DNA of 64,000 nucleotides, from the NCBI RefSeq assembly GCF_031846585.1, contig NZ_JAVRHK010000003.1, positions 62,001 to 126,000 on the forward strand, given 5' to 3'. The stretch's first letter is position 1. The number at the start of each line of letters is the position of its first letter. The notes beneath the pieces are model-generated. The model was not told the origin of the DNA. It did not search any database and saw nothing but the letters and a program-made list of their open reading frames with translations. Source of the DNA: Autumnicola musiva (GTDB taxonomy: Bacteria; Bacteroidota; Bacteroidia; Flavobacteriales; Flavobacteriaceae). The position numbers were made by a program, and so were the translations under genes. Positions 41,996-50,887 of the stretch are shown here, piece after piece.

Positions 41996-42832
41996 ATGAA
42001 AAAGCCTGACTTATCTGTTGTGCTAAGCACCTATAATGCCGTGGAGTGGCTGCAAAAAACGCTTACGGGATATATGGTGCAAACCTTCAAAGACTTTGAA
42101 ATTGTTATTGCTGATGACGGTTCTACAGAAGAAACAGCTTTGGCTATAAAGGAGCTGGAAAAGAGAATGCCCGTGCCGCTAATTCATGTATGGCATAAAG
42201 ATGAAGGATTCCAGAAGTCCCGTATTCTAAATAAGGCGCTACTGGCGTGCAATGGAGAATATATTATTATGAGCGACGGTGACTGCATTCCCCGCCAAGA
42301 TTTTGTTGAAGTTCATAATAAAAACAAAGAGGAAGGTTTTTTTCTTTCCGGCGGTTATTTTATGCTTCCCATGAATATTTCAAAAGCGATTACAGAAGAT
42401 GATATTGTAGAACAAAGATGTTTCAGGGAAACCTGGCTTAAAGAAAAGGGCCTGAAATCTTCTTTTAAAAACAGGAAGTTGAGCGCAGGAAAAATTGAGG
42501 GGGCACTTCTTAATCGTTTTACTCCTACAAATGCCAGCTGGAACGGCCATAATGCCAGTGGCTGGAAAAAGGATATTTTAGCCATAAACGGTTTTGATGA
42601 AAGAATGCAATATGGCGGGCAGGATCGTGAACTTGGAGAAAGGCTTATGAATTACGGCCTCAAATCAAAGCAAATAAGATATTCTGCCGTATGTGTGCAC
42701 CTTGACCACCCAAGAGGTTACAAAACCAAAGAATCTATAAATTTTAATAAGAATATAAGGAAAGAGACAAGAAATAGTAGACGGAGTTTCACTCCTTACG
42801 GCATAAACAAAACCAGGGCTAAAGTTCTGTAA
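41996..42832 (+). CDS. Family 2 glycosyltransferase, paralogue of the 38187 gene
   Basis: GT-A enzyme of 278 residues. SVVLSTYNAVEWLQKTLTGY, VIADDGSTEETALAI and the metal site SDGDCIPRQDF are in the usual order. The C-terminal motif GFDERMQYGGQDRELGERL replaces the GWGxED form of its paralogue by GGQDRE. Shared segments HVWHKDEGFQKSRILNK and STEETA show common descent with the protein at 38187-38975. Its last 14 bp overlap the convergent TupA-like gene. Likely role: addition of a core or O-chain sugar next to the kinase-modified residue. Confidence 0.9.
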   Translation: MKKPDLSVVLSTYNAVEWLQKTLTGYMVQTFKDFEIVIADDGSTEETALAIKELEKRMPVPLIHVWHKDEGFQKSRILNKALLACNGEYIIMSDGDCIPRQDFVEVHNKNKEEGFFLSGGYFMLPMNISKAITEDDIVEQRCFRETWLKEKGLKSSFKNRKLSAGKIEGALLNRFTPTNASWNGHNASGWKKDILAINGFDERMQYGGQDRELGERLMNYGLKSKQIRYSAVCVHLDHPRGYKTKESINFNKNIRKETRNSRRSFTPYGINKTRAKVL

Positions 42833-43724
42833 TTACTTTCTGGCCTGGCGGAATTTCAGGTAGCCTGATAAGATCTCCGAATATCTTATTATACTTTTCA
42901 GGATGGAAAGGATGGCGTCCATCGGCAGGGTAGAAGGTCAATTCTCCAAAAAGAATTTTACCCTTTATGTTGTATAAATCAACACGAACAAAAGGGAATT
43001 TCTCTGAAAGTTTGCCGGCAATTTCAACCATCTGCTCCAGGTTAGGGGGCTTTGCCAGTTTCTTTTCATAAGCATCAATACCAATTCTTCCCATTTCTAT
43101 TTTCTTCCATTGCAAATCGAAGTACATTCTATAGGGAGCGGAATCTATTTCCATAGTAACTTCAATAAATTCCGGTCTGCCGCTGAAACAGTAAAATTTA
43201 ATATCGCTTAAACCCTTATTATCAATTTCTTCAAGATATTTTTCTGCTAAAATTCGTTTGGGAACATCTTTATAGGCCCATTCCATTCCGCCTCGATAAA
43301 ATTGATTTCTGTTCTGCCATTTTTTTAATGTAAGCCTTGTTTTTAAAGTACTTAGCTTAGCTTTATCCCTTACAATTATATGAAAGTTGTAGCCGTGGGT
43401 GGCTTTAAGAACAAATTGCTCCGGAAGATCTTCAATAGGAACGTCTTTTCCTTTTTCATAAACGCCATAAACTTCGTTTAAATATTCCCCACCGATTTTA
43501 TCTTTTACATATTCCCTTACTTCATATTTATCTACAAGTTTATTAAGAACAGGAACGTGATAATAAGCTTTTAGCCACTGAATTTTTTCATTAAAATCCA
43601 CCGGGTTTTTAAGATCCAGTTTTTTTCCGTTATAATATTCATAGTAGTACTTAAGATATATATTAGCGGGTAAAAACTTGAACTTTTTTAAGAGCGCAAG
43701 AGAAATCTTTTGGATTCCATTCAT
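42819..43724 (-). CDS. TupA-like ATP-grasp protein
   Basis: Protein of 301 residues. The start region (KLDLKNPVDFNEKIQWLKAY, YEVREYVKDKIGGEYL) and EQFVLKATHGYNFHIIVRDK are the conserved features of the TupA-like ATP-grasp family, named from teichuronopeptide synthesis. Later FCFSG-type strands (FYCFSGRPEFIEVTM) and VRVDLYNIKGKILFGELTFYP bear the acidic metal ligands. ATP-grasp enzymes join a carboxylate to an amine; in surface-glycan loci members are thought to attach amino acids to uronic acids, though some are called glycosyltransferases. Role here is inferred from family only. Confidence 0.85.
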   Translation of the reverse strand: MNGIQKISLALLKKFKFLPANIYLKYYYEYYNGKKLDLKNPVDFNEKIQWLKAYYHVPVLNKLVDKYEVREYVKDKIGGEYLNEVYGVYEKGKDVPIEDLPEQFVLKATHGYNFHIIVRDKAKLSTLKTRLTLKKWQNRNQFYRGGMEWAYKDVPKRILAEKYLEEIDNKGLSDIKFYCFSGRPEFIEVTMEIDSAPYRMYFDLQWKKIEMGRIGIDAYEKKLAKPPNLEQMVEIAGKLSEKFPFVRVDLYNIKGKILFGELTFYPADGRHPFHPEKYNKIFGDLIRLPEIPPGQKVITEL

Positions 43725-43763
43725 GATGGTACCTTTAATTTTTTAAAGATAATTGAACAAGGT

Positions 43764-44822
43764 TCAAGATATCTTAAGATTACCTAAAAATTCAGCCAGT
43801 TTTGGTAGAATGTACCTAGGTTTAAACTGATTGTAAATATCGGAAGACTGTTTTTTAAGATCCTTCTTGCTAATATCGTAACTTGATAGGAAATCGTAGA
43901 AATGTACTGCCACATTCTGATCATTTTCATATAACGACCAGGCTTCCTTTGTAATTTGAGGGGAAAAAATAGAAAAGGTTGGCACATCTAAAGCTTTAGC
44001 CATATTTATACAGCCACCTTCATTTCCTATAACAGCATTGCATCTCTTGGTGAGAGCAAGAAATTTCCTTAAGTCCGGTGCAAAAGCTTCAGGAAAAATT
44101 TTGACTTTTGTACGTGCATTACAAAGTTCATAAAGTTTAAGAGCCTTTTCCTTTTGTCTGGGAATGTAATTAAAAAGTATCTGTGCCCCGGTAGTTTCAA
44201 CAATAAAGTCCATTATTTGAGCCATGTATTCCAGCGGATAGGTTTTCTCATCAGAGCTGCCCAGGATGCTCATCATAATTACAGGCTTATCCCTTTTAAG
44301 CTGATGCTGGCGTAAAAAAGCTTCAGCTGCCTCCATTTCTTTTGAGGTAAGATAGATTTTTGGGTTAATCTCTACGGGAAAATCCTTTGAAATTGCCTTA
44401 AGCAGAAGCATCCGATTCTCAACAGCAAGACCGGCCTTTGTTTCCACCTTTTTTTTATATTTAAAATTATGGGTGTACAAAAACTTTGTATACTTCTTCC
44501 CGTATCCCGCACGTATTTTTGCTCCGGAAGCTTTTGCAATTACTGCCGTGCTAATCATGGAGTACACGTCTAATACAACATCGTAATTCTCACTTCTGAT
44601 TTTTTTCTGAAAAAGAAGAAATTCCTGGGGAGTTTTGTCTTTTTCAGGATCAAAAAACACCACTTTATCTATGTATGGATTATTTTCAATAACCGGGAAA
44701 GTATGGGGGTAAATCAAATAATGTAATTCAGCCTCCGGAAATTTTTTCCGAAGTGCTTCAAACAAGATTGAGGATGTAAGTACATCCCCAATCATTTTTT
44801 GTTGAATTACCAGTATCTTCAT
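43764..44822 (-). CDS. GT9 family heptosyltransferase-like protein
   Basis: Protein of 352 residues. ILVIQQKMIGDVLTSSILFE at the N terminus is the family pattern (Q/R-GDxLL). The C-terminal domain has VIMMSILGSSDEKTYPLEYM and GNEGGCINMAKALDVPTFSI, the usual ADP-heptose-binding loops, with GNEGG in place of the common GxDSGxxH. GT9 enzymes build the LPS inner core; in Bacteroidota the donor may differ from ADP-heptose. It is followed by the TupA-like gene 39 bp on. It lies 60 bp after dapD on the same strand, separated by a palindrome CCTCCTATGGAGG. Confidence 0.88.
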   Translation of the reverse strand: MKILVIQQKMIGDVLTSSILFEALRKKFPEAELHYLIYPHTFPVIENNPYIDKVVFFDPEKDKTPQEFLLFQKKIRSENYDVVLDVYSMISTAVIAKASGAKIRAGYGKKYTKFLYTHNFKYKKKVETKAGLAVENRMLLLKAISKDFPVEINPKIYLTSKEMEAAEAFLRQHQLKRDKPVIMMSILGSSDEKTYPLEYMAQIMDFIVETTGAQILFNYIPRQKEKALKLYELCNARTKVKIFPEAFAPDLRKFLALTKRCNAVIGNEGGCINMAKALDVPTFSIFSPQITKEAWSLYENDQNVAVHFYDFLSSYDISKKDLKKQSSDIYNQFKPRYILPKLAEFLGNLKIS

Positions 44823-44882
44823 TCCTACCTATATCCCTCCATAGGAGGAACTTTTTCTTCTTTAATAAATCATACGCGGTTG

Positions 44883-45698
44883 TTATACCGCTACATCATA
44901 CTCTCTTAAAGCATCATTAAGAGAGGTTTTTTTATTGGTGCTATCTTTTCTTTTACCAATAATAAGCGCACAAGGAACCTGATATTCTCCTGCAGGAAAT
45001 TTTTTGGTGTAGCTGCCCGGGATAACCACAGACCTCGCGGGAACATATCCATGAAATTGTTTTGGTTCATCACCAGTAACGTCTATAATTTTTGTAGAAC
45101 CTGTTAGCACCACATTCGCACCAAGTACAGCTTCTTTTTCCACACGTATTCCTTCTACCACAATACTTCTGGACCCAAGAAAGGCATTATCTTCAATAAT
45201 CACGGGAGCAGCCTGTAAAGGTTCCAGAACTCCGCCAATCCCAACACCACCGCTTAAATGTACATTTTTACCAATTTGAGCGCAACTTCCCACGGTTGCC
45301 CAGGTATCTACCATAGTGCCTTCATCTACGTAGGCTCCAATATTTACGTAACTCGGCATCATAATAACCCCGCTGGAAATGTATGCACCGTGGCGTGCAA
45401 CAGCATTTGGAACCACCCGGATTCCTTTTTCCTTGTACCCTTTTTTTAGCGGCATTTTATCATGATATTCAAAAATTCCCGCTTCCAGTGTTTCCATTTT
45501 TTGAATAGGGAAATACAGTACTACGGCTTTTTTCACCCACTCATTAACCTGCCATCCTTCGGCAGTAGGTTCGGCTGTTCTTAGTTTTCCCTGGTCCAGA
45601 AGTTCTATTACTTCCCGGATGGCATCGGTAGTTTCTTTATTTTTAAGTAAATCCCGGTTGTTCCAGGCTTCTGTAATTTTGGCTTCTAATTGATCCAT
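44883..45698 (-). CDS. dapD: 2,3,4,5-tetrahydropyridine-2,6-dicarboxylate N-succinyltransferase
   Basis: Trimeric left-handed beta-helix enzyme of 271 residues. Markers: RVVPNAVARHGAYISSGVIM, PSYVNIGAYVDEGTMVDTWA, GKNVHLSGGVGIGGVLEPLQ and the C-terminal FPAGEYQVPCALIIGKR. It transfers succinyl from succinyl-CoA to tetrahydrodipicolinate in the lysine/diaminopimelate pathway. A -7 box on the minus strand (45722-45715, TATATTTG) lies 17 bp before the start, so a short leader is expected. Complete. Confidence 0.95.
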   Translation of the reverse strand: MDQLEAKITEAWNNRDLLKNKETTDAIREVIELLDQGKLRTAEPTAEGWQVNEWVKKAVVLYFPIQKMETLEAGIFEYHDKMPLKKGYKEKGIRVVPNAVARHGAYISSGVIMMPSYVNIGAYVDEGTMVDTWATVGSCAQIGKNVHLSGGVGIGGVLEPLQAAPVIIEDNAFLGSRSIVVEGIRVEKEAVLGANVVLTGSTKIIDVTGDEPKQFHGYVPARSVVIPGSYTKKFPAGEYQVPCALIIGKRKDSTNKKTSLNDALREYDVAV

Positions 45699-45714
45699 TC
45701 TGAAATATTTTTAG

Positions 45715-45722
45715 CAAATATA
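45715..45722 (-). promoter_or_regulatory. Candidate -7 box for dapD
   Basis: Minus-strand TATATTTG, an exact TAnnTTTG, with a predicted start near 45708 and the ATG at 45698. No TTG at -33 was found at the usual distance. Confidence 0.45.
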
Positions 45723-45740
45723 ACAGCTTATAGCTAAATT

Positions 45741-45772
45741 TTGGGGGCATAGGGATATAAACCTTACCTTTG
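45741..45772 (+). promoter_or_regulatory. Promoter for ruvX
   Basis: TTG at 45741-45743 and TACCTTTG at 45765-45772, spacer 21 bp, within the range accepted for Flavobacteriia. Start near 45779 and ATG at 45787 give a very short leader. Confidence 0.55.
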
Positions 45773-45786
45773 GGCAAATTTTTGAT

Positions 45787-46194
45787 ATGCCGAGAATTTT
45801 AGCTCTGGATTATGGGGTAAAACGTACCGGAATTGCGGTTACAGATGAAATGCAGATTATTGCTTCCGGACTCACTACTGTGGCCACCAGAGAATTGATG
45901 CCTTTTCTGGAAAAATATTTTCACGATGAAAGTGTAGAAATGGTTTTGGTGGGCGAGCCTAAACAAATGAATTATTCAGCTTCAGAAAGTGAGGTACTTA
46001 TTCAGGAATTTCTAAAGAAATTTTCTGAAAAGTTTCCGCAGATGGAGTTAAAAAGAGTAGATGAACGCTTTACTTCAAAAATGGCATTTCAAAGTATGAT
46101 AGACAGTGGCATGAAAAAGAATAAAAGGAAAGATAAAGCCCTGGTAGATGAAATAAGCGCCACCATTATTTTACAAACATATTTATATAAATAA
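45787..46194 (+). CDS. ruvX: Holliday junction resolvase-like protein RuvX/YqgF
   Basis: RNase H-like protein of 135 residues. The first catalytic Asp is in ILALDYGVKRTGIAVTD, the Glu in VLVGEPKQMNYSASES, and later FVDER-type residues appear as LKRVDERFTSKMA; the last Asp is in DKALVDEISATIIL. YqgF proteins act in 16S rRNA 5' processing and were earlier proposed to resolve Holliday junctions. It is followed 80 bp later by def, and the order ruvX-def-DUF5606 is familiar from other flavobacteria. Confidence 0.93.
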   Translation: MPRILALDYGVKRTGIAVTDEMQIIASGLTTVATRELMPFLEKYFHDESVEMVLVGEPKQMNYSASESEVLIQEFLKKFSEKFPQMELKRVDERFTSKMAFQSMIDSGMKKNKRKDKALVDEISATIILQTYLYK

Positions 46195-46274
46195 GAGTTG
46201 AAAGTCAAAAACCAAAGGTGTAAGGGCATTGCCTTAAACTTTAAACTTTGAGCTTATACTTTAAATTTTGAAAA

Positions 46275-46865
46275 ATGATTTTACCTATTGTAGCTTACGG
46301 AGATCCTGTTCTAAAGAAAAGAGCAAAAGATATTCCTGAAGATTATCCCAAACTGGATGAACTTGTAAATAATATGTGGGATACAATGTATAACGCTTAC
46401 GGAGTAGGCCTGGCTGCGCCACAGGTAGGGCTTCCGCTAAGAATGTTTGTTATAGATCCTGCACCTTTTGCCGAAGATGAAGATTTAGATGAAGCCGAAA
46501 AAGAACAACTGAAAAATCTTCGTAAAGTCTTTATTAATCCAAAGATTATTGAAGAGGAAGGTGAAGATTGGAGTTTTGGCGAAGGCTGTCTTAGTATTCC
46601 TGAAATAAGGGAAGATGTTTTTAGAAAGCCTGATATCGTAATTGAGTATCAGGATGAAAAATTTAATACTTACAAAGAAAATTACACAGGATTAGCGGCG
46701 AGGGTTATTCAGCATGAGTATGATCATATAGAAGGAATCCTGTTTACCGATAAGCTTTCCAGCCTCAAAAAGAGACTTTTAAAAAGTAAATTAAACCAGA
46801 TATCCAAAGGGAAAATTAAGATTGATTATAAGATGCGTTTTCCGGAGATGAAAAAAGGCAGATAA
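46275..46865 (+). CDS. def: Peptide deformylase
   Basis: Iron-dependent deformylase of 196 residues. The three motifs are complete: GVGLAAPQVG (motif 1, about residue 43), EGCLSIPEI (motif 2, Cys ligand) and QHEYDHIEGILF (motif 3, the HExxH zinc/iron site). An acidic insertion (AEDEDLDEAEKEQ) between motifs 1 and 2 is common in Bacteroidota. It removes the formyl group from nascent proteins. The DUF5606 gene starts 54 bp downstream. Confidence 0.96.
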   Translation: MILPIVAYGDPVLKKRAKDIPEDYPKLDELVNNMWDTMYNAYGVGLAAPQVGLPLRMFVIDPAPFAEDEDLDEAEKEQLKNLRKVFINPKIIEEEGEDWSFGEGCLSIPEIREDVFRKPDIVIEYQDEKFNTYKENYTGLAARVIQHEYDHIEGILFTDKLSSLKKRLLKSKLNQISKGKIKIDYKMRFPEMKKGR

Positions 46866-46919
46866 TCATTTTGATAATTAAGGCAGGGGTGAGATATTTG
46901 CCAGCCAAATTTAAAAACT

Positions 46920-47345
46920 ATGGGGTTAGAAAAAATATTAGCGATTTCGGGAAAGCCGGGATTATATGAAATGAATGCACAAACGCGTGGCGGATTTATT
47001 GCCACTTCTATCGTAGATGGGAAAAAGATTTCCGTAAATCTGCGACACAATGTGAGTGTGCTTAGCGAGATTGCAATTTACACCTATACTGAAGAAGTGC
47101 CACTTGGAGTGGTTTTTCAGAAGATAAAGGATAAAGAAAACGGGGGAGAGGCCATAGATCATAAATCTTCAAAAGCAGAACTTGAGGCTTATTTTTCTGA
47201 AGTTTTGCCCGATTATGATGCAGACCGTGTTTACACAAGTGATATCAAAAAAATTATCCAATGGTATAACCTGCTGGTTAAAAACGAAATGACTGATTTT
47301 TCAAAAGATACCAACGAAGAGAAAAGCAAGGACGAAGAGGAGTAG
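46920..47345 (+). CDS. DUF5606 domain protein
   Basis: Protein of 141 residues. It begins GLEKILAISGKPGLYEMNAQ and continues GGFIATSIVDGKKISVNLRH, a beta-rich N-terminal domain typical of DUF5606, then a helical C-terminal part with YTSDIKKIIQWYNLLVKN and an acidic tail (EEKSKDEEE). The family is largely restricted to Bacteroidota and lies beside def. No function has been described that I know of. A bidirectional terminator follows. Confidence 0.88.
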   Translation: MGLEKILAISGKPGLYEMNAQTRGGFIATSIVDGKKISVNLRHNVSVLSEIAIYTYTEEVPLGVVFQKIKDKENGGEAIDHKSSKAELEAYFSEVLPDYDADRVYTSDIKKIIQWYNLLVKNEMTDFSKDTNEEKSKDEEE

Positions 47346-47365
47346 TCTTTATATATATTTCACCG

Positions 47366-47423
47366 GCCGGGCCTGAAATTTGAATTTCCGAAATTGATTC
47401 AAAGTTTTTTGCCCGGCTCTTTT
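47366..47423 (+). terminator. Bidirectional terminator between DUF5606 and DUF5686 genes
   Basis: GCCGGGC (47366-47372) pairs with GCCCGGC (47411-47417) over a long AT-rich loop that can itself pair (AAATTTGAATTT...). T run after the stem on the plus strand. It separates two convergent genes. Confidence 0.65.
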
Positions 47424-49892
47424 TTAAAATTTTAAGCCAAAGATAAAAGCACCGTCTCTATTTCCATCCTGATTTGAAATTACATAATCCAGCCTCAAAA
47501 AACGGTATTTTCCAAACCCGAGATTATCAATTCCTATAGAATATTCTGAATACGGTTTATTTTCCTGGGTATATAGTGCGTGTGTTCCCAGGATCAGATT
47601 GTAGTTTAGTTTATTAAGAAAAGGAATTTTACCCAGTATCCAGCCCTGAAAATTATGTTCTATATGCCCTTCAGCATAAGTATCATTAGTGCTCAGAGCG
47701 TAGTAAGGGAGCAGATTGAAATTATTTAAATAACTCCCGAAACCAATCCTGCTTTGGTTGCCATAAAAGTGCTGATAATCTACCAAAGAGATTCCATCTG
47801 CATTTAGAAAAGTTCCTCCATGTAGATTATAACCGAAATTTCCTTTATTTCCAAGATTAACCTCCTGGCTAAGCATTAGTTTAAACTGGTCAAAATTGTA
47901 GTTTTTGACATCTGATGCGAAACCTCTTTCATAACCAAAAATCAGTTTGGGATATTTCTCGTTTTCGATAATAAATTTTCTGTCGGGATAACTCATATAT
48001 TTCTGGCCGAAGTTAATTTGGCCCAGAAGCTGAAACTTGATAATATCATGTTGCTGAAATGGAAGAGAACCAAAATCTTCAGACTGTAATGGATTATTGG
48101 AGGTATAGCTTACATCATCATTATCTATAAAGACGTGGTTGGTATGGTTGGTTAACGGTTGCCGATTCTCGTAGGCAAGATTTCCGGAAAGGGTAAAACC
48201 ATTTAATAATTCCTGGCGATAATTAACTTCTGCAAAATTTCTCTCATATAATTTAAGGTAATTGCGTTCAAAAAATATAGTGGTAAAATCATTTATGCGC
48301 CTGGAAATAGGCTGACGGTTATTAATTTGCGTCGCTTCCACGCCTCCGGAAATCCTGAGCTTTGCCTGGTTAAAATCATTAAATTTTTGCTCAAAACCAC
48401 CTTTTACCCTTAGCCTTTCGTCAGCCAGACCATAATTTATTTCGGAGAAAAACTCCCAATATTTAGAATTGTAAATATCAGATTGATTTTGCCTGTAGGT
48501 GAGGTCTACCGCCGTATTCCATCCCTGCACAGTATTAAAATGTGTTCCGAATAGGGGTGAACTGATGCGAAAATTACTTTTTTCATATGTATTGCTGTAA
48601 GTATATCCCATCAAAAGGTTGGTAATTTGAAATTTGTTGTTACGATCGTCTATGGAATCCAGATATTTTTTAGAGGAACGTTTTTTCTGGATGCTGTCTT
48701 TCCTGGTATAATCGTTAACCTCTTCGCCGGTTAAAGGAACAGGACGCAATTTTTCCCAAAAGGTGGAATCTTTTTTATTTGCGGCTTTGGCAAAAGTGAG
48801 GATTTCCGGAGTAAAAGTTTTCCTGTCAAAATCCGGGTTAAAATCATAATTGCTGTACACTGCGGTAAATAATCCGTTTCCTGAAATGCCAAACATAGAG
48901 AACCTGAATTCAACGGTCTGGGAAATCTGAATGTAAAAGCCATTTTTTTCAGAATACTTATAGGTTTGCTTAAAAAGGAGTTTTTCAATTGGCTGTACCT
49001 GGATAGCCTGCCCTGTAACTTCCAGTTCCACACCATAAATCTGCCACAGATCTTCAACAATATAGATGTAACCTGAAAATATCCTGTCCTTAGGTCTTTT
49101 AGGAGTAACTTTAATTTTGTTGATTAAACGGCCATTATCGTCATAGAATGTTCCGGTAAGTTTATAATTGTAATAATTAAAGGCATAATCTGCAATTGGA
49201 GAAACAATTTCGCTGTTAATCTCGATAGTATTATTATAGAATGAATAGTAAGCTTCCTGAGCGGAGTTCAGGCTGAAACCATTATCGTTACCACTTACTT
49301 TAGAAGCGATTATTCTTTCCTTAAAATCGTCTGGTTTTCTATATGAAATTTCTGAAACAGTTTCGCTCAAATATACAATTCCACTGCGTGTAGAATCCAG
49401 GGCACCACCAAGATCGCCAACTTCCTGTCCTAATATTTTTTCAGGTGCATTTTCTATTTTCCATAAACCGCGTGAATAGAAATCGGCCGTATATTGCTCA
49501 ACTTTTGCAGCATTGGCTTCCCGCGTTGCAATAGCTTTCCTAATAATGATATTTGCAGGATTTTCACTGGAATTTATAGTCACCTCATTCAGGCTGGTAG
49601 TTTCCTCAACCAGTTGAACGTCCAGTTCGTAAGGGAATTCCTTAATGGTTATTTCTTTCCGCAGACTCTTATATCCTAAATACCGAAAGACCAGATTATA
49701 GGTGCCTGGGGTGGTGATTTTTAATGAATAAAAGCCATTTTCGTTGGAAGTAGTGCCAAAATTACCGTCTTCTGTATAAATATTTACGTAAGGAAGAGAT
49801 TTTGTTGTGGTGTCGGTCACTTTTCCCGTAAGTTGAGCTAAAACTGAATTACAAAAGAGAAATAGGGATAGTAGTAAAAATTGCCTGTACAT
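47424..49892 (-). CDS. DUF5686/carboxypeptidase-like outer-membrane protein
   Basis: Protein of about 822 residues. A signal peptide (YRQFLLLSLFLFCNSVLAQ) is followed by a CarboxypepD_reg-like domain (residues about 25-105): LPYVNIYTEDGNFGTTSNEN and FRYLGYKSLRKEITI. The large remainder, with repeated aromatic beta strands such as YADFYSRG-type and GFEQKFNDFNQAKLRISGG, ends in FIFGLKF. It fits DUF5686 outer-membrane barrels of Bacteroidota. The frame extends to 49913, but the ATG at 49892 gives a normal signal peptide. Role unknown; such proteins may link to TonB-type systems through the N-terminal fold. Confidence 0.85.
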   Translation of the reverse strand: MYRQFLLLSLFLFCNSVLAQLTGKVTDTTTKSLPYVNIYTEDGNFGTTSNENGFYSLKITTPGTYNLVFRYLGYKSLRKEITIKEFPYELDVQLVEETTSLNEVTINSSENPANIIIRKAIATREANAAKVEQYTADFYSRGLWKIENAPEKILGQEVGDLGGALDSTRSGIVYLSETVSEISYRKPDDFKERIIASKVSGNDNGFSLNSAQEAYYSFYNNTIEINSEIVSPIADYAFNYYNYKLTGTFYDDNGRLINKIKVTPKRPKDRIFSGYIYIVEDLWQIYGVELEVTGQAIQVQPIEKLLFKQTYKYSEKNGFYIQISQTVEFRFSMFGISGNGLFTAVYSNYDFNPDFDRKTFTPEILTFAKAANKKDSTFWEKLRPVPLTGEEVNDYTRKDSIQKKRSSKKYLDSIDDRNNKFQITNLLMGYTYSNTYEKSNFRISSPLFGTHFNTVQGWNTAVDLTYRQNQSDIYNSKYWEFFSEINYGLADERLRVKGGFEQKFNDFNQAKLRISGGVEATQINNRQPISRRINDFTTIFFERNYLKLYERNFAEVNYRQELLNGFTLSGNLAYENRQPLTNHTNHVFIDNDDVSYTSNNPLQSEDFGSLPFQQHDIIKFQLLGQINFGQKYMSYPDRKFIIENEKYPKLIFGYERGFASDVKNYNFDQFKLMLSQEVNLGNKGNFGYNLHGGTFLNADGISLVDYQHFYGNQSRIGFGSYLNNFNLLPYYALSTNDTYAEGHIEHNFQGWILGKIPFLNKLNYNLILGTHALYTQENKPYSEYSIGIDNLGFGKYRFLRLDYVISNQDGNRDGAFIFGLKF

Positions 49893-50016
49893 ATTAGAGT
49901 TTGAGAAAGGCAAAATAGTAAATTTTTACCGATGCTGTACATGAAGGAATTCATCTATGAATGGCAAAGCCATAATTAATATAGTCATTCCGCATTAATG
50001 CTGTAGAATTTTTTAT

Positions 50017-50586
50017 CTAAAATTCTAAAGAAAAAGAAGTATTAAATCGGGTTTGGGGTCCGGTCTGGTTTAATGTTTTATCCAAAGCAGTTCTGGTGCC
50101 TACATCTATTTGGAACTTGTTAAAATTGCCTTTTATGCCTGCTCCAAGTTCGGTATTTAGAAAAAAAGGATCCAGGGAATAGGAATTCATGGAATTACCA
50201 TTAATCGATCTGGAAAAATACCTGCCGAAAGCATATAAAGAAAAAGTTGAATTCAGGTAATATTCAAAAAAGGCATCTATGCCAACTTGTATATCCGGCT
50301 CCAAATTATTACGAAATGATTTTTGGGTAGCCAGTCCTGCACCTATTTGGAAATGAAAATCATCATATTTATAATCGACATAATTTCGAAAATACATGTT
50401 GTATCCAAATGATGAATTGTAGTCTGAAATAGTATTTTGGTTTAAAGAAAACCGTTCTAAAACTGGGAGGTCAGATTGCTTTTCTTCCTGTGGGTTGGTG
50501 GAGGAGGTTTGAATAAGATCTTTCTCACTTTGTGCCTGAAGAGAAACACCAATAAAAAGCAGTAAAGTTAAAAAGTGGTTTTTCAA
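50017..50586 (-). CDS. Secreted outer-membrane beta-barrel-like protein
   Basis: Protein of 189 residues with a signal peptide (MKNHFLTLLLFIGVSLQAQ). From about residue 65 there are alternating strands with aromatic ends (YNMYFRNYVDYKYDDFHFQI, FFEYYLNSTFSLYAFGRYFS, FQIDVGTRTALDK) and a last residue Phe (FNTSFSLEF), the usual end of an outer-membrane barrel. Eight short strands are plausible. No known family could be named. It is separated from the larger OM protein gene by 124 bp. Confidence 0.7.
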   Translation of the reverse strand: MKNHFLTLLLFIGVSLQAQSEKDLIQTSSTNPQEEKQSDLPVLERFSLNQNTISDYNSSFGYNMYFRNYVDYKYDDFHFQIGAGLATQKSFRNNLEPDIQVGIDAFFEYYLNSTFSLYAFGRYFSRSINGNSMNSYSLDPFFLNTELGAGIKGNFNKFQIDVGTRTALDKTLNQTGPQTRFNTSFSLEF

Positions 50587-50887
50587 AATGCGTTCATTAG
50601 ATTAATTTCTGCGAAAAAATATCTGTTCTAAAGATTAGAATATACATTAAATAAATACAAACAATTTGATTTCGAATAATTTAGGATTAAATGTAAGCAA
50701 AATCGATTATTAAAGGAAAATTACTGTAAGTATTAGCGATCATCGGATGTGGATGCATCCAAAACATAGATGTAGTTCTTTTTGACTAAAATTAAATGCC
50801 CGTTCACAGAGAACTTCTGTTTTTTGAAATGATATACTTTACCGTATTAAAATTAAAAACGCCAGAAGATTATTAAAACTACCTGAT
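50587..50887. other. Intergenic stretch without a gene
   Basis: 301 bp of AT-rich DNA between the barrel gene and smpB. It contains a 12-bp perfect palindrome TGGATGCATCCA at 50750-50761. On the minus strand there is a short open segment (about 39 codons) without a start codon that I could not assign. No promoter-like or RNA-like structure was convincing. Confidence 0.6.

Noticed and set aside
44829..44842. Palindrome CCTCCTATGGAGG between dapD and the GT9 gene as terminator
   Set aside because: Very short stem and no T run on the minus strand, so termination is doubtful.
46195..46274. AT-rich repeats AAACTTT before def as a promoter
   Set aside because: No exact TAnnTTTG with a plausible -33; could be simple sequence.
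50750..50880. Open minus-strand segment ending near 50730 and palindrome TGGATGCATCCA
   Set aside because: No start codon, no recognisable family; palindrome alone is too short to interpret.
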